Positions 39,701-54,700 of a stretch of DNA of 64,000 nt are shown piece after piece (within the stretch, counting starts at the first letter, position 1; each line of letters begins with the position of its first letter). The translations under genes and the position numbers were made by a program. The stretch is from the NCBI RefSeq assembly GCF_018320785.1, contig NC_054884.1:22197667-22261666 (forward strand). The letters are read 5' to 3'. The DNA comes from Cheilinus undulatus (Eukaryota; Chordata; Actinopteri; Labriformes; Labridae). The notes beneath the pieces were generated by a model. The model made no database searches and was not told where the DNA came from. It saw nothing but the letters and a program-made list of their open reading frames with translations.

Positions 39701-42700
39701 TGTACCACCAGCTGCTGCACCAGGTAAATAGCTCTTGAAATAGAGAAGAATGGAAGTTTATTGAGTGACATACCATCCTGTTTATCTCTTTTTGGGTCGA
39801 ATGTCAAAAGGTCACATTCCTTCTCCTGGCTGAATCTCAGAGCAACCTTTATTCACTATTGTTGGGCATTCCTAGTAATTACATCCTTCTATTCAAATCA
39901 AACCAATCGCTACAGAATGGGCCATGTAATGAGACATGGAGCATCCAGACTGTGCCCCCCCCCACGTGTTTACTGTCCACTATGAAATACAACTCTTGTT
40001 TCCAGGTGGCTACAGGCTTCAGTCTAATTAACAGTAAAGAAGTTCTTACCATGCTGGGCAGCAAAGCTGTGATCAGAGTCCTCTTTTGAATTTCTAATTC
40101 TGTCTCATTTCTTTGACAGAAAGTGTCCAATTACTTCAAGAGACCATCAGTTTTGCATATGTGCAGAGAGACAGAGAGAGTTTTAGGAGACATTAAAGGA
40201 GGGCGCAGTCACCTAAAGGCTCTATTCTTCAGGTTAATGGAGACAGAGAGGACAATGGGTGCTCAGGATCCTACAGGTGCTTCGGTGAGACACTAGTGCA
40301 AACAGATAGTGAAAACAGAGAGCTGACTGTGTTGTTGATGGTTTTAAATCAGAAAAATAAGAACATTTGCTTGTAACATAACTACATATTCCCTGTTTTT
40401 TTTTTTAATCAAAGTTGAGCATTAGGGCATAAGAGCTTTTTGCATTTGCATATATGTGGTAAATGTGTTCTTTCTGCGTGTGAGACCAAAAAAATGACTA
40501 AGCTGGCAGCCTTATACTGTTGCTTAATTTAAGACAAGTAAAGACAAAGATCAGCCTGAGGGCTTTGTGAGTTTTCCCACAGAAAAATAAGAGAAAGGTG
40601 GGGGATTTTGTCAGGTGCAGTCTTCATATTCCTCATAGAGCAAGTACTGATACTGTAAATGCAACGTGTCAGTCCTGCACAAATACTGCAGTGACATTTG
40701 CAATAAGTGGATCTGTTCACACAGAGAATGTTTGACATTGAGGCCTCTGTTTACTTACAAGACACTGGTTTTAACATAGGGACATAACTATTGTGTGAAC
40801 ATGCTAAATAATTAGGTCCCCTTAGCTAGTGTCACTGTAACTTAGATCAACAGCAGTAACCAACGTGACTCTCAGTCAACATCAGAGATAACAGCTCCAG
40901 GAGGTCAGACCATAAAATATCTAGATGAGTTGAATTGTCAGAGTTTGTTTTTGGTACATTGATACTCAAATACTGACGGCTGTCACGATCAACCTACCTC
41001 ACACCAGCGCCTTATCAATCTAGGAACATGTCCAACAGTTGAGCAACTCACCCATGCATCTATGCATTTACATACAGTCATGTGTAAGTTGTAGGCATTA
41101 AGGGCGCTAAGGGGAGAAGGCTCAAGCTCAGCACATGTCAACACATAGCCAAGGTCAGCAGCCAAGGTCAAGATCAATGGCATCTCTTTTGTCTGGGCCT
41201 TTTCGCCTCTGGTGATAAGCATAGAGACCCCCAGTGGTTTTCAGGCTTGTGCAAACCCTACTATCCCCCTAGACAGTACCCTGGGCCATTCTTGTGTCAC
41301 ATCCATCCCTTACTCCACCCTAAAGGTGTGGACTTTGTGATTTTTCAACACATTTCTTCCCATCCCGCTGTTAATATGCAAGGACATCCAGAGCACCGCC
41401 AGGGTTGTGTCAATCTTTTTTCCACCTGATGGTGCCCTCAGGCATGCTTGCTCGCCATTACATACCTTAATTCAGCTTCAGTTATTGGTCCTAACATGCC
41501 TTGAAGTTCTGCACAGAACCATAACTCTTAGGCTTAATAACACAAAAACAGATGAGTCATGAAAAAAGTAACAACCTGTACAGTTTGTACCAATTAAAAA
41601 AAAAAAAGCTACTTATACCTTTTTCTAACCAGGATATGATAGGTTTATGATCTGGATAATAGGAGGACATTCCTAATAACTTTTCAGGTTCCAAACAACA
41701 AAAAGTACAAGAAAACTGACCAATCAGCATGTAAAGATGTCTTTTTAGGGTCTTTTATTCTTGGCAATGGTAACATACAAACCCCAACAAAAGTACTTCA
41801 GGATTTATCTGTCATCAGTGTTTTGATGCTAAGTGCTGAAACCTGTTCATTGTGGTCTGTACATTCTTAATGCCCAGAATTAATGACCCTAAAAGGAAAT
41901 TTTTGTGTGCTGACTGTTCAATTTTCTCATCATGTTAATACGTGCTGTAAAAAAGATATTTCATAAGCTCAAGTGTGATTCCTTGGCTTCTGCATCCGGT
42001 CTGAAGTGGACCCCAAGGAACTCCAGTTTTTTGCTTCATTTTTTGACATCAGAGGTCACTGCTTCATTCAAAGTGAATTTGTTGGACAGTACATCATCAC
42101 TGCCAGTCAGTGCATATGGACATAATTGTGTTTGGCACCAACCTAATGAATGATAATCACATAATTCAGCTGTGGTCCCTCCCTTTTTTTTTTTCATGAG
42201 CAAAGCAGTTCTCTTAGTCAGTAAAGATTTTTCTTCACAATAGGCCTGAAAACAAAAACTAATATCAGTTTTAGATCATTGTTACACTGATCTATGTTCC
42301 TGCACCATCATTAACTGAAACACCTTTCTAAATGTTTGAATCTAATATACATTTGAAACTGTAACAGAACCTCACAGAGGAATGGGTTCATGATTATTTC
42401 CCTTCTGTTCTAGACAGACAGACAAGCTAACAATATCAGGAAGATAACAGGAAAATATAAAATTGCGTGATTTTTCTAGTATAAAACAAGGAACTTACTA
42501 ACAAGGGACAACGCTTAATTTGTGGACCTGGAGTGTACTAATCTTTAAATAATAGGTCTGAATTGCACTTTCATTATAATGAGAGATGATTTGATCCTTT
42601 CTTTGATTGTGTATTTTAGTGAAAACTTAAAGCTATAAGGACATTTAGAAAACATGGCATAAAAGTGTAGGTATCACTGCTTTATCTCGACTTCAGTACA

Positions 42701-45700
42701 ACTGAGAGGATTCATTTTTCCGCTGAGCAGCAGTGAGATAAGACGTCTTTAGATCAATGCTGTCAGAAGATTCAAAATCTCGTCCGAAGATTCCCTGTCT
42801 TATCTCCTAAACCCCTCCAGCCCACCTCACCTCAGTCCCCCAGCCCACCAATGGCAGCGAATGCTCAGGGATTACAAACAACAAGACGGCATACGCTGCC
42901 AGATCATAGAGGGATGACGACCCGTTACTCACACAGACACTTCAACACAGCATATTTGGAGAGTTTAGAGCCACTTTTATAAAGAAAATTCAGGAGCATT
43001 CTTACAAATTATTATTACTGAATGTTGGGGTGGATTAGTTATGACTAAAAAAATAATAACTATTATTGTGGTTGATATGGATATCGTGATTGTTAAGCAT
43101 CATTTATTCTACAACAATCTAAACACTTACATTAAGAGCACTTTTAAAAACAAGAAATAAATCTAAGTAAATAAGTGAGAAAAATAAAAATAAATACTGA
43201 CTACATTACTTTGTTTATTAAGGAATAATGATGTACTTCACACATTACAAAACAAGCGAAACATAGCATGCAGCTTGGTAATTGTTTAATCTTGATTATC
43301 TTGTTTCATGGTCTTGAGAAGCTAAATGTGTAATTGAAATTGAAGCTTGATTAATTACCCAGCACTCCTGAAAATAAGATTTTCATGCCTCTGTTGCTAT
43401 ATGTGCGCAGAGACTCAAACTAAATTCACTGTGGAAATTAAAAACTAAAATTAGAAGAGTAACTGCTGCATGCATGTCAGGTTAAATATTGATTAGCAGC
43501 TGTTATTTACTGGCCTCTGAAGAAGGTCTTATTTTTAATACTGGATTAAGGAGGGCAACAAAGGCCCTCAAACTGTGTTAAGGGCCATCTCAGAAAGCCT
43601 CGTCCATCACCTCAATGTCACTGAATCACAGCGTAAGCCCAATGAGCGCTGCAACAAGATTCCCTATAATGTTTTTAGCCATGCAATCAAATGCTTAAGT
43701 CAGGGCAAACCCCTGACAGAGCTGAAACAGTTTAACAAGATTAAAGGATGACAAGACAGCGCACAGCCAAGCGAGCATGTGTGTATGTGTTTTTTTTAAA
43801 AATGGCGTCATCTTTGAAATAAGCCCTGCAGAGTCTTGCGCCCATGCACTCATACACGTCCTGCAGTGAAGGAGTCAGGCTAGTGCCGGCCACCGCCTGG
43901 CACCAGACAGACCCCCGCCATCCACTCACCATGCTGACGCTAGGGATTAATACTCGGACTCCTGGAAGGGCAGCATGGTGGGGGCCAGTGTTTACTATGT
44001 GTGTTGAAGTGGCTGTGCGCGTATGACTGGTGTGCGTGAGTTTCTAGGTGACTGGGGGAGGGGTTGAGGGGCGCCACCTGCTTCTTTTCAGACACAATAA
44101 AGTCGGTCAGAGAAGTGCTCTCTCTTTCCTTGATTCCTCAGGAAACAGACCTTCTCACGGATGCTAAGTTGTCTGGTTCCTTATCATCCTAACACCTCAT
44201 TTAAACTCCTATTTGGCAACCACTTCTATCTGAATCTTTCCAAGTATCAACAAGTGATAACTACATGATTATGGGGAGGGAACATAAACCTCACTTGTCA
44301 CAGTTTAAAACTAAGGCTGCTATAAAAACACCCTCAAAACTTAAGTTTTGTTGGAAAACAACCTCCACAAATCTGAGGATTTTCTGAGAAATACAGAGCA
44401 TTTCAATGTTTATGAAAATGTTTATTTCTCAGCCTCACTAGCAAGCTTTATCAGTTGGCTTTAACTTTAAATAACCAACTTTGCCCTAAATTTCATCAAC
44501 AAATTATAGAATCCTTGGTCAAATAAAAATCTTTGCTTCTCGTGAGGTTAAAGCCTATATTTTCAAGAGGATCTGAGCACACCAAGCCTCATGCCTCCCA
44601 AGATCTTTGTTTTTCCCCTCCTCAGGTTGGGAACCATTGGCCTAGAATGTAGCATATCTTATGAAATATTTCATTCAAAGACATATTCACAGCCAAAAAA
44701 CTGAGCTAAATTGTTCTGTCATGTAATGTAGAACCATATTTCAGTTGAATAGCAGGAATCATATTCATATTGTGGCAAAACTAGATCAACAAGTTCCTTT
44801 TAACCAAACAAACTCCCTGGACAGCCATGAATCTTGTGAAAACTACTGTTTGCTAAGCTAGTTAGCATCTTGATCACTAAGCTATCACACTGTCATCTGG
44901 TCTCACTGAAGCCAACCAAAAAAGTTAAGGGAAAAATCATGGAGGGAAGGAGTTCTGCAGACAAGTTGGATATCACAAAGATTCCCATTTTCCCAATGGA
45001 CATCTAGCTGACTTGCCTCCACAACCACACATACATGGAAACATGAGTCAGTCTTATTGTTGATGGTCTTGTTTGCTTCTGTGTCATGAAGATGCATTAG
45101 TATTAATTTCTGTCTGTTTAATAATCAGCCAAGATCCCCTCACTGTAATTTTAAAATAGCATAATGATTTATTTTGACCCAAACTCCAGTAAAGCATTGC
45201 CATAAAAGTGGAATTGTTTTCAGTTATACAAAGCCCAGGTTTTAGGCTTTAGTAGCTAAGTTCTTTTCTCCATTATTTAGTTTGTGATTTGATCTAAAAG
45301 CTATAAGCATAGCTAATACAGCAATATAAAAATCAGCTGTCCTCAGACCTTAGAAACAAAGAGGGACTTTTGCATAAGGCTGTTATCTTTAGATTCATTT
45401 GATAGGGTTTGTATACACAACATACTAGAAGATATCACAAAATCAGAGCCACTTATATCTTCCTAAATCTGCTTCTTTTTTAAAATACGTGTCTGACTTA
45501 ACTAAAAGACTGAAAGAGAAACTGTACAAACTAGTTCTGGGTTCACATAGCATCAGTGATGCAGAGTTCAGCAGCAAACCAGAAAACTGCAGACAGGGAC
45601 AACAAAAACCAAGAGCCTCTAAAACCAGTTGTGCAAGTTCTTACACCTAACAAATACCTGACAGCTCACTTTCCTGTGTGATAGGTGATACTGACACAAA

Positions 45701-48700
45701 CACAGGTTCCAGCACACACTGGGTAAGGAGGGGAGTTTGGCTAGTCAGCACTTTAAAGCCCCCAGCATTGATTAGAAGATCACCTCTGGAGGTCACCAGT
45801 GATAAGACATGAGACACCAAAGACTGTCTACCTCTCTGCTCTGCTTTATCACATAGGGTTGGAATGACAACAGCCCTTGCAAATTGTGGCTTTTGTTTTT
45901 CAGATCTGTTAAGCATTTTTTATTCAAGTCTTTCATCTTACTCTTGATGAATGACCTGCTGAGTGATGCAAATCTTCACAACATTGATTAAGAAATGATC
46001 ACAAACTTTAAGCCCCTCACACTGTGCAAATACAGCATCTGGAGCACCCTCTCTCACATGACAATATCCTTGTGTTTACCTTGTTTTTGCTTCCTGGTCG
46101 TGGCAAACTGGGAGTTTCGTAGAGAGCTTGGGGCTGTCTTCCTGTAGAAGCTGTTCCGATCTAGCGAGCCCACGTAAACAGGCTTTTGACGCCGCTTTGA
46201 ACCCATGCTACTGGCGCTTGACTCGTACCCTTTTTCCCGTTCATCACTGAGTTGGTATATCCCAGGATCCTCAAAAGAGTGGATTTCCCTCAGCGCCAAC
46301 TTCTTATTCTGCTGTTCAACCCATTCCTCGCAGTGTGTCTTGCGATCTTTTTTAGGGAATTCTTCGTATCGCGAGTCAACGGAAATCGAGCGTAAATCTC
46401 GATATCTATCTCTACCCTTGTTGTGGGAACGATCGGCATCTCTCGTTTCATAGTGGTCCGAGTTCCGTCTCTCGTAGTGGTCCCTTGCTTTGTATTGGTC
46501 CCTCCTTCTGTGGTCTTCATCTCTCCTATCACTACCCGTATCCCTGTACCTGTTATAGTGGTCTCGCTCCTTGTAACCACTGTACTCATCCAGTTCAGAG
46601 TCGTACTGCGCCCGGCCTTTACTGGAGTAAGTGTCCTCACCCCTTCGACCATAGGCGTCCCTGTCTTTGTAGTTGTTTTCCCTACGGTTGTATCGATCTT
46701 CTGCACGCCTGCTGTAGTATTGGTCCTTATGTCTTTGTTCTTCATAGTACCGGTCATCTTCTCTGCGCTGGTAGTGCTCCTTTTCTCTATAACTCTCTTT
46801 TGAATCATAATAATCCTGATCATGGTCGTAGTAGTGGTCACTGTCCCTGTAGTCATCTCTCCGGGAGTAACGGTCTTTACGATCGTAGTAGTCTTCGTAC
46901 TCGCTGTTGTAACTGTCCTGTTCTCTGAGATCATGTCTACGATGTTTCCTGTTGTCATAATATTGTTCCTCTCTGTCATCATAGCGCTCGTTGTATCTCC
47001 TGTCATAATGATCCCTGTTCCTGTATTTGTCCCTGTGATCATACTCCTCCAAATCTCTGGGATTCCTGTGATCATAACGTTCATTATGGTCATTTTCTCT
47101 CACCCAGTCATCTCTTCTCCTCTGGTCCTCGTTCAGTCTACCATATTCTTCTTGTGTCCTGAAATCATGGTGTTCCTTTTCTTTTGGCACTCTGTTGTAG
47201 TCCTGGGATGTGTAATCCTCAGGGCCTTGGTAAAAAATATTCTTTCCTTTCCATTCAGATATCCTCACATCAAGGTGACCATCCTCTGAACCAGGGTGGA
47301 AGTAAACATCCTGGCCTGCTTTCTGGTGGCACACGTTGCCAGGTCTAATTTGGGCTTGGGGGTCCCATTGTGCCGGCCATGGAGTTGGCATATGCACAGG
47401 AGGTGGCATCGGCCCGCCTGCAGGAACCATCACGCCACTATGAACTGGCACGTGAACTGGAACTGGGTTAACAGGGCTTGCAACCATGACTGGTCCCTGT
47501 GGCTGTCCTGGAGGGGCTACTCCATACCCGGGGTATCCCACCTGTTGCTGCTGAAGCTGCAGTTGGTGTAGCTGTTGTATCTGTTGCAGATGGGCCATTC
47601 TCTCCCTCTCTCTGGCCCAGCCGGCATCCCCCAGCTCCTCCACACTCTTCCCCCTCCTTACCGGGGCGCCGACTGGATAGTTCCAATCCACAGGACTAAA
47701 CATGACAGGGTTGCCATAAACCACCGGGCTCTTCATGGCTGCTGAAGTTTAAATCAGCTTACCCGGAGCTGTTGAAGTTTCTCGTTCAACGTGGCGTATT
47801 TCCTCTTTCCAAAGTCCTGCATTCCATAACAAAGCACTGTGGGAGACTCCACCTGTCAGGCATATTGTCTGTAACTCTCCCACTTGTTTTCTCTGTCTCC
47901 TCTCCACTGCCTCAGCAGGACTGCCCGACCCAAGCACCTCCCAGCCCTGAGTGGAACCAAACCGTGCCCTCCCAAAGGCTATCTCAGCGAATCAGGGAGG
48001 GAGAGGGGGAAGCAGGGTGAGTGAAGGTGGAGCCTTCTTGGGTTAATTATTCAGTTGAGTCACATGAGTGGAGGATTAGCCCAACAGCCCCTCCTATTCT
48101 TTCAAATGGCTGGTGCTTGTGTTTGCAGGAAAACAGTCTGGCTGAAGATTTTCTCTGATGGAAGATGGAGACAAACTTTAGTCTGCTTTTGACGTGGGGG
48201 GGGGCAGGCTTTGGCACCAAATGTTTTCTTTCACTTCCATGAACAATTCACCATCCTTCCTAGTATCCTGTTTCTTTGTTTGGCTATTTCCTGTAGATTT
48301 AACTTTAATGTTCAAGAGCAGTGACAAATCCACCAAATATCTGCCCCTAACTCCAGTTTTATAACTTTCAACCCTGGTTCAAAGGCGGCAATGATTGCAG
48401 TTGAACTGAAACTGAGCAAGAAACTGACCTCAGTTCATCTGTTCAACTTTGCCCTGACACTGCAGGGAAGAGCGATCATTCCTACGCATGAATACATCCA
48501 CATGACCAAAGTTTTCTTTTGGAGAAATCATTAATAGAAAGATTGTGAACTGAAAATATGCATAGAGAAAATTAAGTTATTAAATTGTGTCCAAGACCTG
48601 TGGAGTGGTTAGAGAGAGATTTTTAGAGCCAGATTAGGCAGGAGCAGCGGCTGATAAAGTAGCTGCTGCTGTGTACAATGAGCTATTGTTAAGGACTGTC

Positions 48701-51700
48701 CCCTCTCTCAGAAGAGACACGATCTTTCAGTGTGAGAAAAAAACTCCAGCCTATTCATAAAGTGGGAGTATAATATATCCCTCCCCTCCTTCAACTCTCC
48801 ATGAAATAGGCAGGCATTGAAAGGACAGGTTTAAAGGGCTTACTTACAATCTCATACATGTGATAAACAATTCAAAATCAGTGTAAATGTTATTGTAGCT
48901 GCAACTTTTTTTAGTCCTGTTTGGCTCCTGGATTGAGGCAACTGGCTACTAAAACCAATATTACTCATCTCACAAACAAGAAAATATAAACTATTAATTC
49001 AATTAACCTGCTTTGTTTGCAAACATCAAATTATCACACACTATGAAAGGCCATAATAATAAGTAAAGCACAAGCAGACCTGAGAAAAGCCACATTGTTT
49101 ACAACACCCTGTTACTCTATAGGTTCAGCTTGTACCCTTTAGAATAGAGAAAGGTTGTCAATGACAAAAAAGTAAAAAATCTTTTCGCTCCTGTACCCGT
49201 GTACATTTTGCCTGGACGTGCACAAACCATTCATTTCTTCACAGAAAAGACATTTTTGTTATATATTGCTAATTAACTGTAATCAACTTAATTGCACAAA
49301 GATTTCCATTTCTGTAAGCTAAGGTTCAACACAGAAATCTAACTTGAATGTTGTTCTCTTTTTACATAATGCTGTTTAATTATCAGTGTTGGACATCTCA
49401 GCTTTCAGTGACAGAACACAACCGAAACTGCTTTTGTGTACATGTGTCTACAGTAGGAATGTAAAATACAACATTCCTCTCAGCTGCTGTGTTAGCTTAT
49501 GTTAATCAAGATGTCAGATGCTTGATCAACAAAGAAAACATCTTTAAAAAAAAATTGTTTGTGTGATTTCCTGGAATAAGGTCACGTATCAGTAGGTGTC
49601 TGCTGCCAAAGTTGCCCAGGTTGTGAGACAGACTGAGGGAAACCTGATGCTGAAACAGATCCTCCAAACAGTGTTAAAAAGAGCAGACTGTGGTGTCACT
49701 GAGGCTGACGGAGGTCTTAAATGTTGGGTTTAAACTCTCAAAAAGGGTGAAGGTCAAAGAGCTTAAAAATGAAAAGAAAAAACACAAAGCAATGCTGGAA
49801 ACAGAGAGGCCCGTGGTAAAGTGTGAGAACAGAGACTTTGCCAGTCACATTTGAAATAATTCACAAAAGCTTGATTATGTTTGACAACACTTTATACCAA
49901 CTATGATATAACACTGTAATGCATACTGTTGAGACAAATCTTTGACAAACAATTAATGCACTTCAGAACATATAGTGATTTCTAACTAGGAATGAAAATC
50001 ACAAATAGCAGGGCAAACTAGAGTTATGACTGTTTAAACATTTCTGGCGAGACAAAATGGCAACTCTTGACTTTGTTGCCCCACCGAGGCCACGCCCTCT
50101 GACAAAAAGCCTTTTTTTTATTTTTTACAAAGCTAAATCCACTTCTTTAGTCCTTCCTGACACAAATTTGAAGTGGGTATCTTGGATATTTTTTAAACTG
50201 TAGCTTGCACCATAAACCTTGACATTTCCTGTCACCTCTAGGTGGCGCTTTGATCTGTAAAAAATCTAACCATATGAATGGGTGCAGGCCATGATCGTCA
50301 ATATACCTGAGCAATATCAGTCCAATTGGACAATGCAGAGCTGAGTTATAAACTACTTCCTGTTTACCAGAGAAATATGCAAATTTGAGGGCTCGCCATG
50401 GCCACACCTTTTGACTAATGAGAAAACACCGAATAACTTTTCATCCTCCATGTCTCATGTACCTCTGTGCCGAAGTACAAGTCGATCGGATGACATCCCT
50501 TAGAGGAGTTAATCCAGTTATGACCCTTGAAAAGGCCAAAAACAGCCCCTTTTTTGCATATTTATTCAAAATGGCGGCTTTCCTGTTGGAGATAGAGTGT
50601 AGGCCCAAGAGGCTTTTTTGTAGATCTCCCCAAGCCGCATCTGCACACAAAATTTCATGAATCTATGACAAAGTCAAAGGAGGGGGCTTTAACTTTGATA
50701 ACTGTTAGGGGTGCTATTTTTGCTATTGTGAATTTTCATATTGGAGACCCAAAAAAAGGTCCAAATTTTTGCGAGACCGGACGCACGTGCAGAGTTTCCT
50801 GCGAATTCATAAATGTTAAGGGCCTCAAAAGTCCATGCAATGACGGCAAATGATAACTAAAATAATCCTAGCAAATACAATTAGGTCCTCGCACCACTCG
50901 GCGCTAGAGCCCTAATATTGACACAATATGGTAAAACCACACTATACAATACCATGCCATACCAAGGGTGGGGAATCCCTAACAAACTATGAAAAACACA
51001 GGACAAAACACATCACAACATGTCAACACAAGAAAGGGCACAAGAGAACCTGGCATGGCACAACAATACGTTGCCATATGATAAAATGCCTTATAATGCG
51101 ATAAGGAGCAGTACAATGCATTGTATTCCAATTCGACCCGAAATGACACAATAATACGATATGTTATGACAAAATACATAATGATACAATACAATATGAT
51201 ATGATATGCTACAATATGACGAAATACAATACAATACGATAGGATCTGATGCTAGGGGTCTGAATCTCTCCTTTTTAAGACGATTTGATTCAAATCTTGA
51301 TTCACAGGTTATGATTCGATTCACTGAAGATTCATTAAAATACAGAATGATTCGGTCTGATCCAATCTGATTTGGTTTGGCCCAATTCGATCCAGTACAA
51401 TCTGTTTATAGAATCAAAAAACTTCTTGCTTTAACAAAAATTAGAAAAAAAGGGGAAAAAATAAAATTTCATAATAATCTAAATTGATTTGATCTTATTT
51501 ATAAAAGAGACTAAATCCTTGGCCTCCTGTGCTAAAATTCTGAAATCATGTTTGACAAAGTTTTCATCACATATATGCCCAGGTGTCTTACTTTGACAGT
51601 TAGTTGGGAGATAAATATTAAAATGAATTTTTATTGGTACATGTTCATACTTCTGTACTTGTAAATTCCTAAGCATTATTAATTCTGATAACAGTTAAAA

Positions 51701-54700
51701 CTAAATATCAAATTTTCCCAAGGAGTACAAATTAAAAGGAATTTAAAATCATAAGGAGATTTGGATAGACAGAGCTCTGTGTGTCTGCTAGTACAGGAGA
51801 AGGGGTTGTATTCAAAACAGTAAAATAAAAACTGCTTTCTATACACTTTTCTTCCTTCATAATTTCTCTTACAGTGAGTATTCAGTCTACACGTATTATG
51901 TTATTAAATGAGACGGGATGACAACATGTTGCGGTATCATTATTTTTGCCCACCCCTAGTTTTAAGTTTCAGTTTCATTAATTTACAAGTCTAGAGCATT
52001 TCCAGCAAACACTATCAATGACAGTATCAAACTTAGAGAGTTGTGGCTGAATTCTATCTGTGGTAAATGATTCGATTAAAAGGATCAAGCTATTACACTT
52101 GAAGAGATTTGTCAGATGTAAAAAACTAATTTATCAAGACATTATCTTGATTATTCAATCTGCAGGTTTTCCTTCATTTTGTGCTAATCTCAGATAACTT
52201 GTTTCAGAAATAGCATAGTTTTTGGATTGATTCGTTTTATTCTTTTCACCAAGTCCTACAGCAATGCACAAAAACAGTGTGACATGCAAATCTCCATCCC
52301 CCCACGTCAAACTCAAACTCCCTCACTTAGCAAACCGGTCCCTCTAGTATGTGCCGAGTATTATTTGAACTTTACACTGAAAAAGTTGTCTAAGAACATT
52401 ACTCTCACTCTATTTGCATGTCATGTGATGAATTCTTTCTGTTCTGAGTCTAACATTAACTCCTCTTTTAGCTTCTACAGGGTCTAAAAGACACCTCTGT
52501 ACAGCACCGTTCATGCAAAGCCCCCATGTTGAAATAACTCCCAGCCTTACAACAATAAGCTCCCATTGTCTTTCAAATGTTACACTAGTGAACACACCCT
52601 GCTGAACCACAGAGAGAGCTCACTCCTGTGAGTGTGTGTGCATAGCGAAAGAATGACAAACACATTTTTGCAACAAAGATCCTGAGACTATTTACATATC
52701 TGTCTATGAGCTTATCATTAACAAGGAAGAAGACGGAAGACATAATTTCCTGTAAATAAGTGTGGCTGAAAGCTTTTATGTCTGACTTAAGACTTAATTA
52801 TTTCCACATATCAAATATTCCGTAGTAGAAGCAGCTTTGGCTGGTTTGTCTTCCACATGCCTGATCTCAACTCATGAAATCTTGTCACAATCTTGGTCTA
52901 TTTCCACATCAAACAGTGCAACAAATACCGAGAGAAAAACACAGATTGCATAACTGATTTCATGACTTTGAAAAGTGGGTGTGAGAACCTGTGCAGTGTC
53001 AGGACTGAATGGAAACTATGTGGTTGTCACGACCCTCAGAGGCACCTGTAGCCTTCCCTCAGGCAGATTTTTTTCATTGGCAGACGTAAAGATCAGATTT
53101 AGTCACTAACTTTAGCTGGTGATAGATATCAGGAAATGAGTCATTTAAATGCAACAAAATAGAAGCAACAAACACAGGATTATTAACTGTTTCTGCTATC
53201 ATAACAAACAAGATTAAAGGAAATGCATCCAATTATAACTGCTGGAATCATCCAGTTGTAATGAGATTATATTAGCAAGATAAGTTTAAAGTAGGTGAAC
53301 AATAGCCTCAACTGTGAAGTCTGATAATCTGCTTTTGATCCTTCAAAAAGTTGGTTTAATGAGAAAAAGCATGAACTGCTTGAGTTTAGTTTATTCATTC
53401 TTAGCCCCTTATTTACATTTCAAGTACATACTTTAATCAGTGTTGTAGTGGTACATGCAGAAGTGTACACTTAATCTATATATTCTTTACTGGGTAAACT
53501 TTATTAAAACTTGATGCGTATGTATTCTTTTAAAATCATGATTTGAAACATAAAGTACAATGGCGTATTAGGGTCACCTTAAGAGATACAAAATAAAGAG
53601 GATCCGTTAACTCTACAAAAGTCTATTTTTTGAGATTACAAAGTTGTATATTTACAAGAAACCAAACTCATTATGTGGGTGATAAAAGTTGTAAACTATA
53701 AAGAAAAACTCTGAAACTTTAAGTTTAAAAAGTCATAAATTTATGACATTATAAACTCAATATTTACAAGATACCAAACTGAATACAGTGGTTTGTTCAC
53801 CAAAGTTTATGGAAATGTTTCCTCTAAATCCAGATGATAATGATAATGTGATGATTCTGGGCTAGAATCACATGCATTTTCCGATTGATCAGTCCTTGTA
53901 GACATATTATTTGATTCAATTCTTGAGTTCAGGAAAAAACCTTTATCTGGTCTCATTTTCTGAACTTCATAATCTCATAAATTCTTAATTTGGTCCACAT
54001 AAATTTATATTTTTTAAAGTAAACACAAAGTCTCATAAATAAACTACTTTTTAAACCTGAAAAATTTGAGTTTTTTTCCTCAAAACTAGCAGATCCTCTT
54101 TATTCTTTATTTTTAGAGAGGCCTTTATCCACCATTGTAAAAATGAATAGTTTACTCATGGATCTCAGGAACAGGTGTGTTTATGTCAGGTTTTTTGAAT
54201 GAAAACAGTTACAATTGATGTGGAGGAGAAAAAAAGACTGGGGAAACACAGCCATATAACCTGCTCTACACCACTGACCTTGACCATTGATGTATACCTC
54301 TTGTTTGATGCCCACCTATGATGACATAATCTATAGGTCCTTTGAAGTACAAGGTACCAGGCACCAAATATCCAGAATAAACTTAAATATATGTTAAAGG
54401 GTCTATATTTTTATGGTCTTTGTCAAATTGACATAACAAGGGGAAAAGGAAAACTAAAAATCACATTTATCACTCAGATTATCAACATCTCACTTATGAA
54501 TGTAGAGTAGTAGTAGCAAATTCTGGATCTGTCAGAGCAGCCTGTCCGGCAAACCCATGCCACTTTCAAAGTCACTTAAATCTCCATTCTTCTCCAGCCT
54601 GATTCTCGGGTTGGACTTAAATAATGTAGTCCTAACTGATGTCAGGGAGGTAGGTGGAACTGTCCGTCTGTCTATCTAACATGTCTAAATGTATTTGGTT

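Larger units (their letters stand above)
28482..46079. other. Large dnmbp intron, remainder
   Basis: Between the DH exon at 27571 and the alternative exon at 46080. Apart from the elements and candidate sites listed separately, this stretch is A/T-rich with short chance frames only. No conserved protein, tRNA or rRNA was recognised. The 138-codon frame at 38000-38416 has no recognisable composition or domain. Confidence 0.5.

Noticed and set aside
42720..42960. GC-richer intronic block with paired AGATAAG/CTTATCT words, possible enhancer
   Set aside because: GATA-like words are too common to support a regulatory claim without conservation or chromatin data.
46290..47571. Overlapping frames on both strands across the alternative dnmbp exon (for example 46485-46928 and 46290-47093)
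   Set aside because: They are shadows of the Arg/Asp/Tyr-rich frame; only the frame starting at 47736 has an upstream stop, a sensible start and a phase-matched donor.
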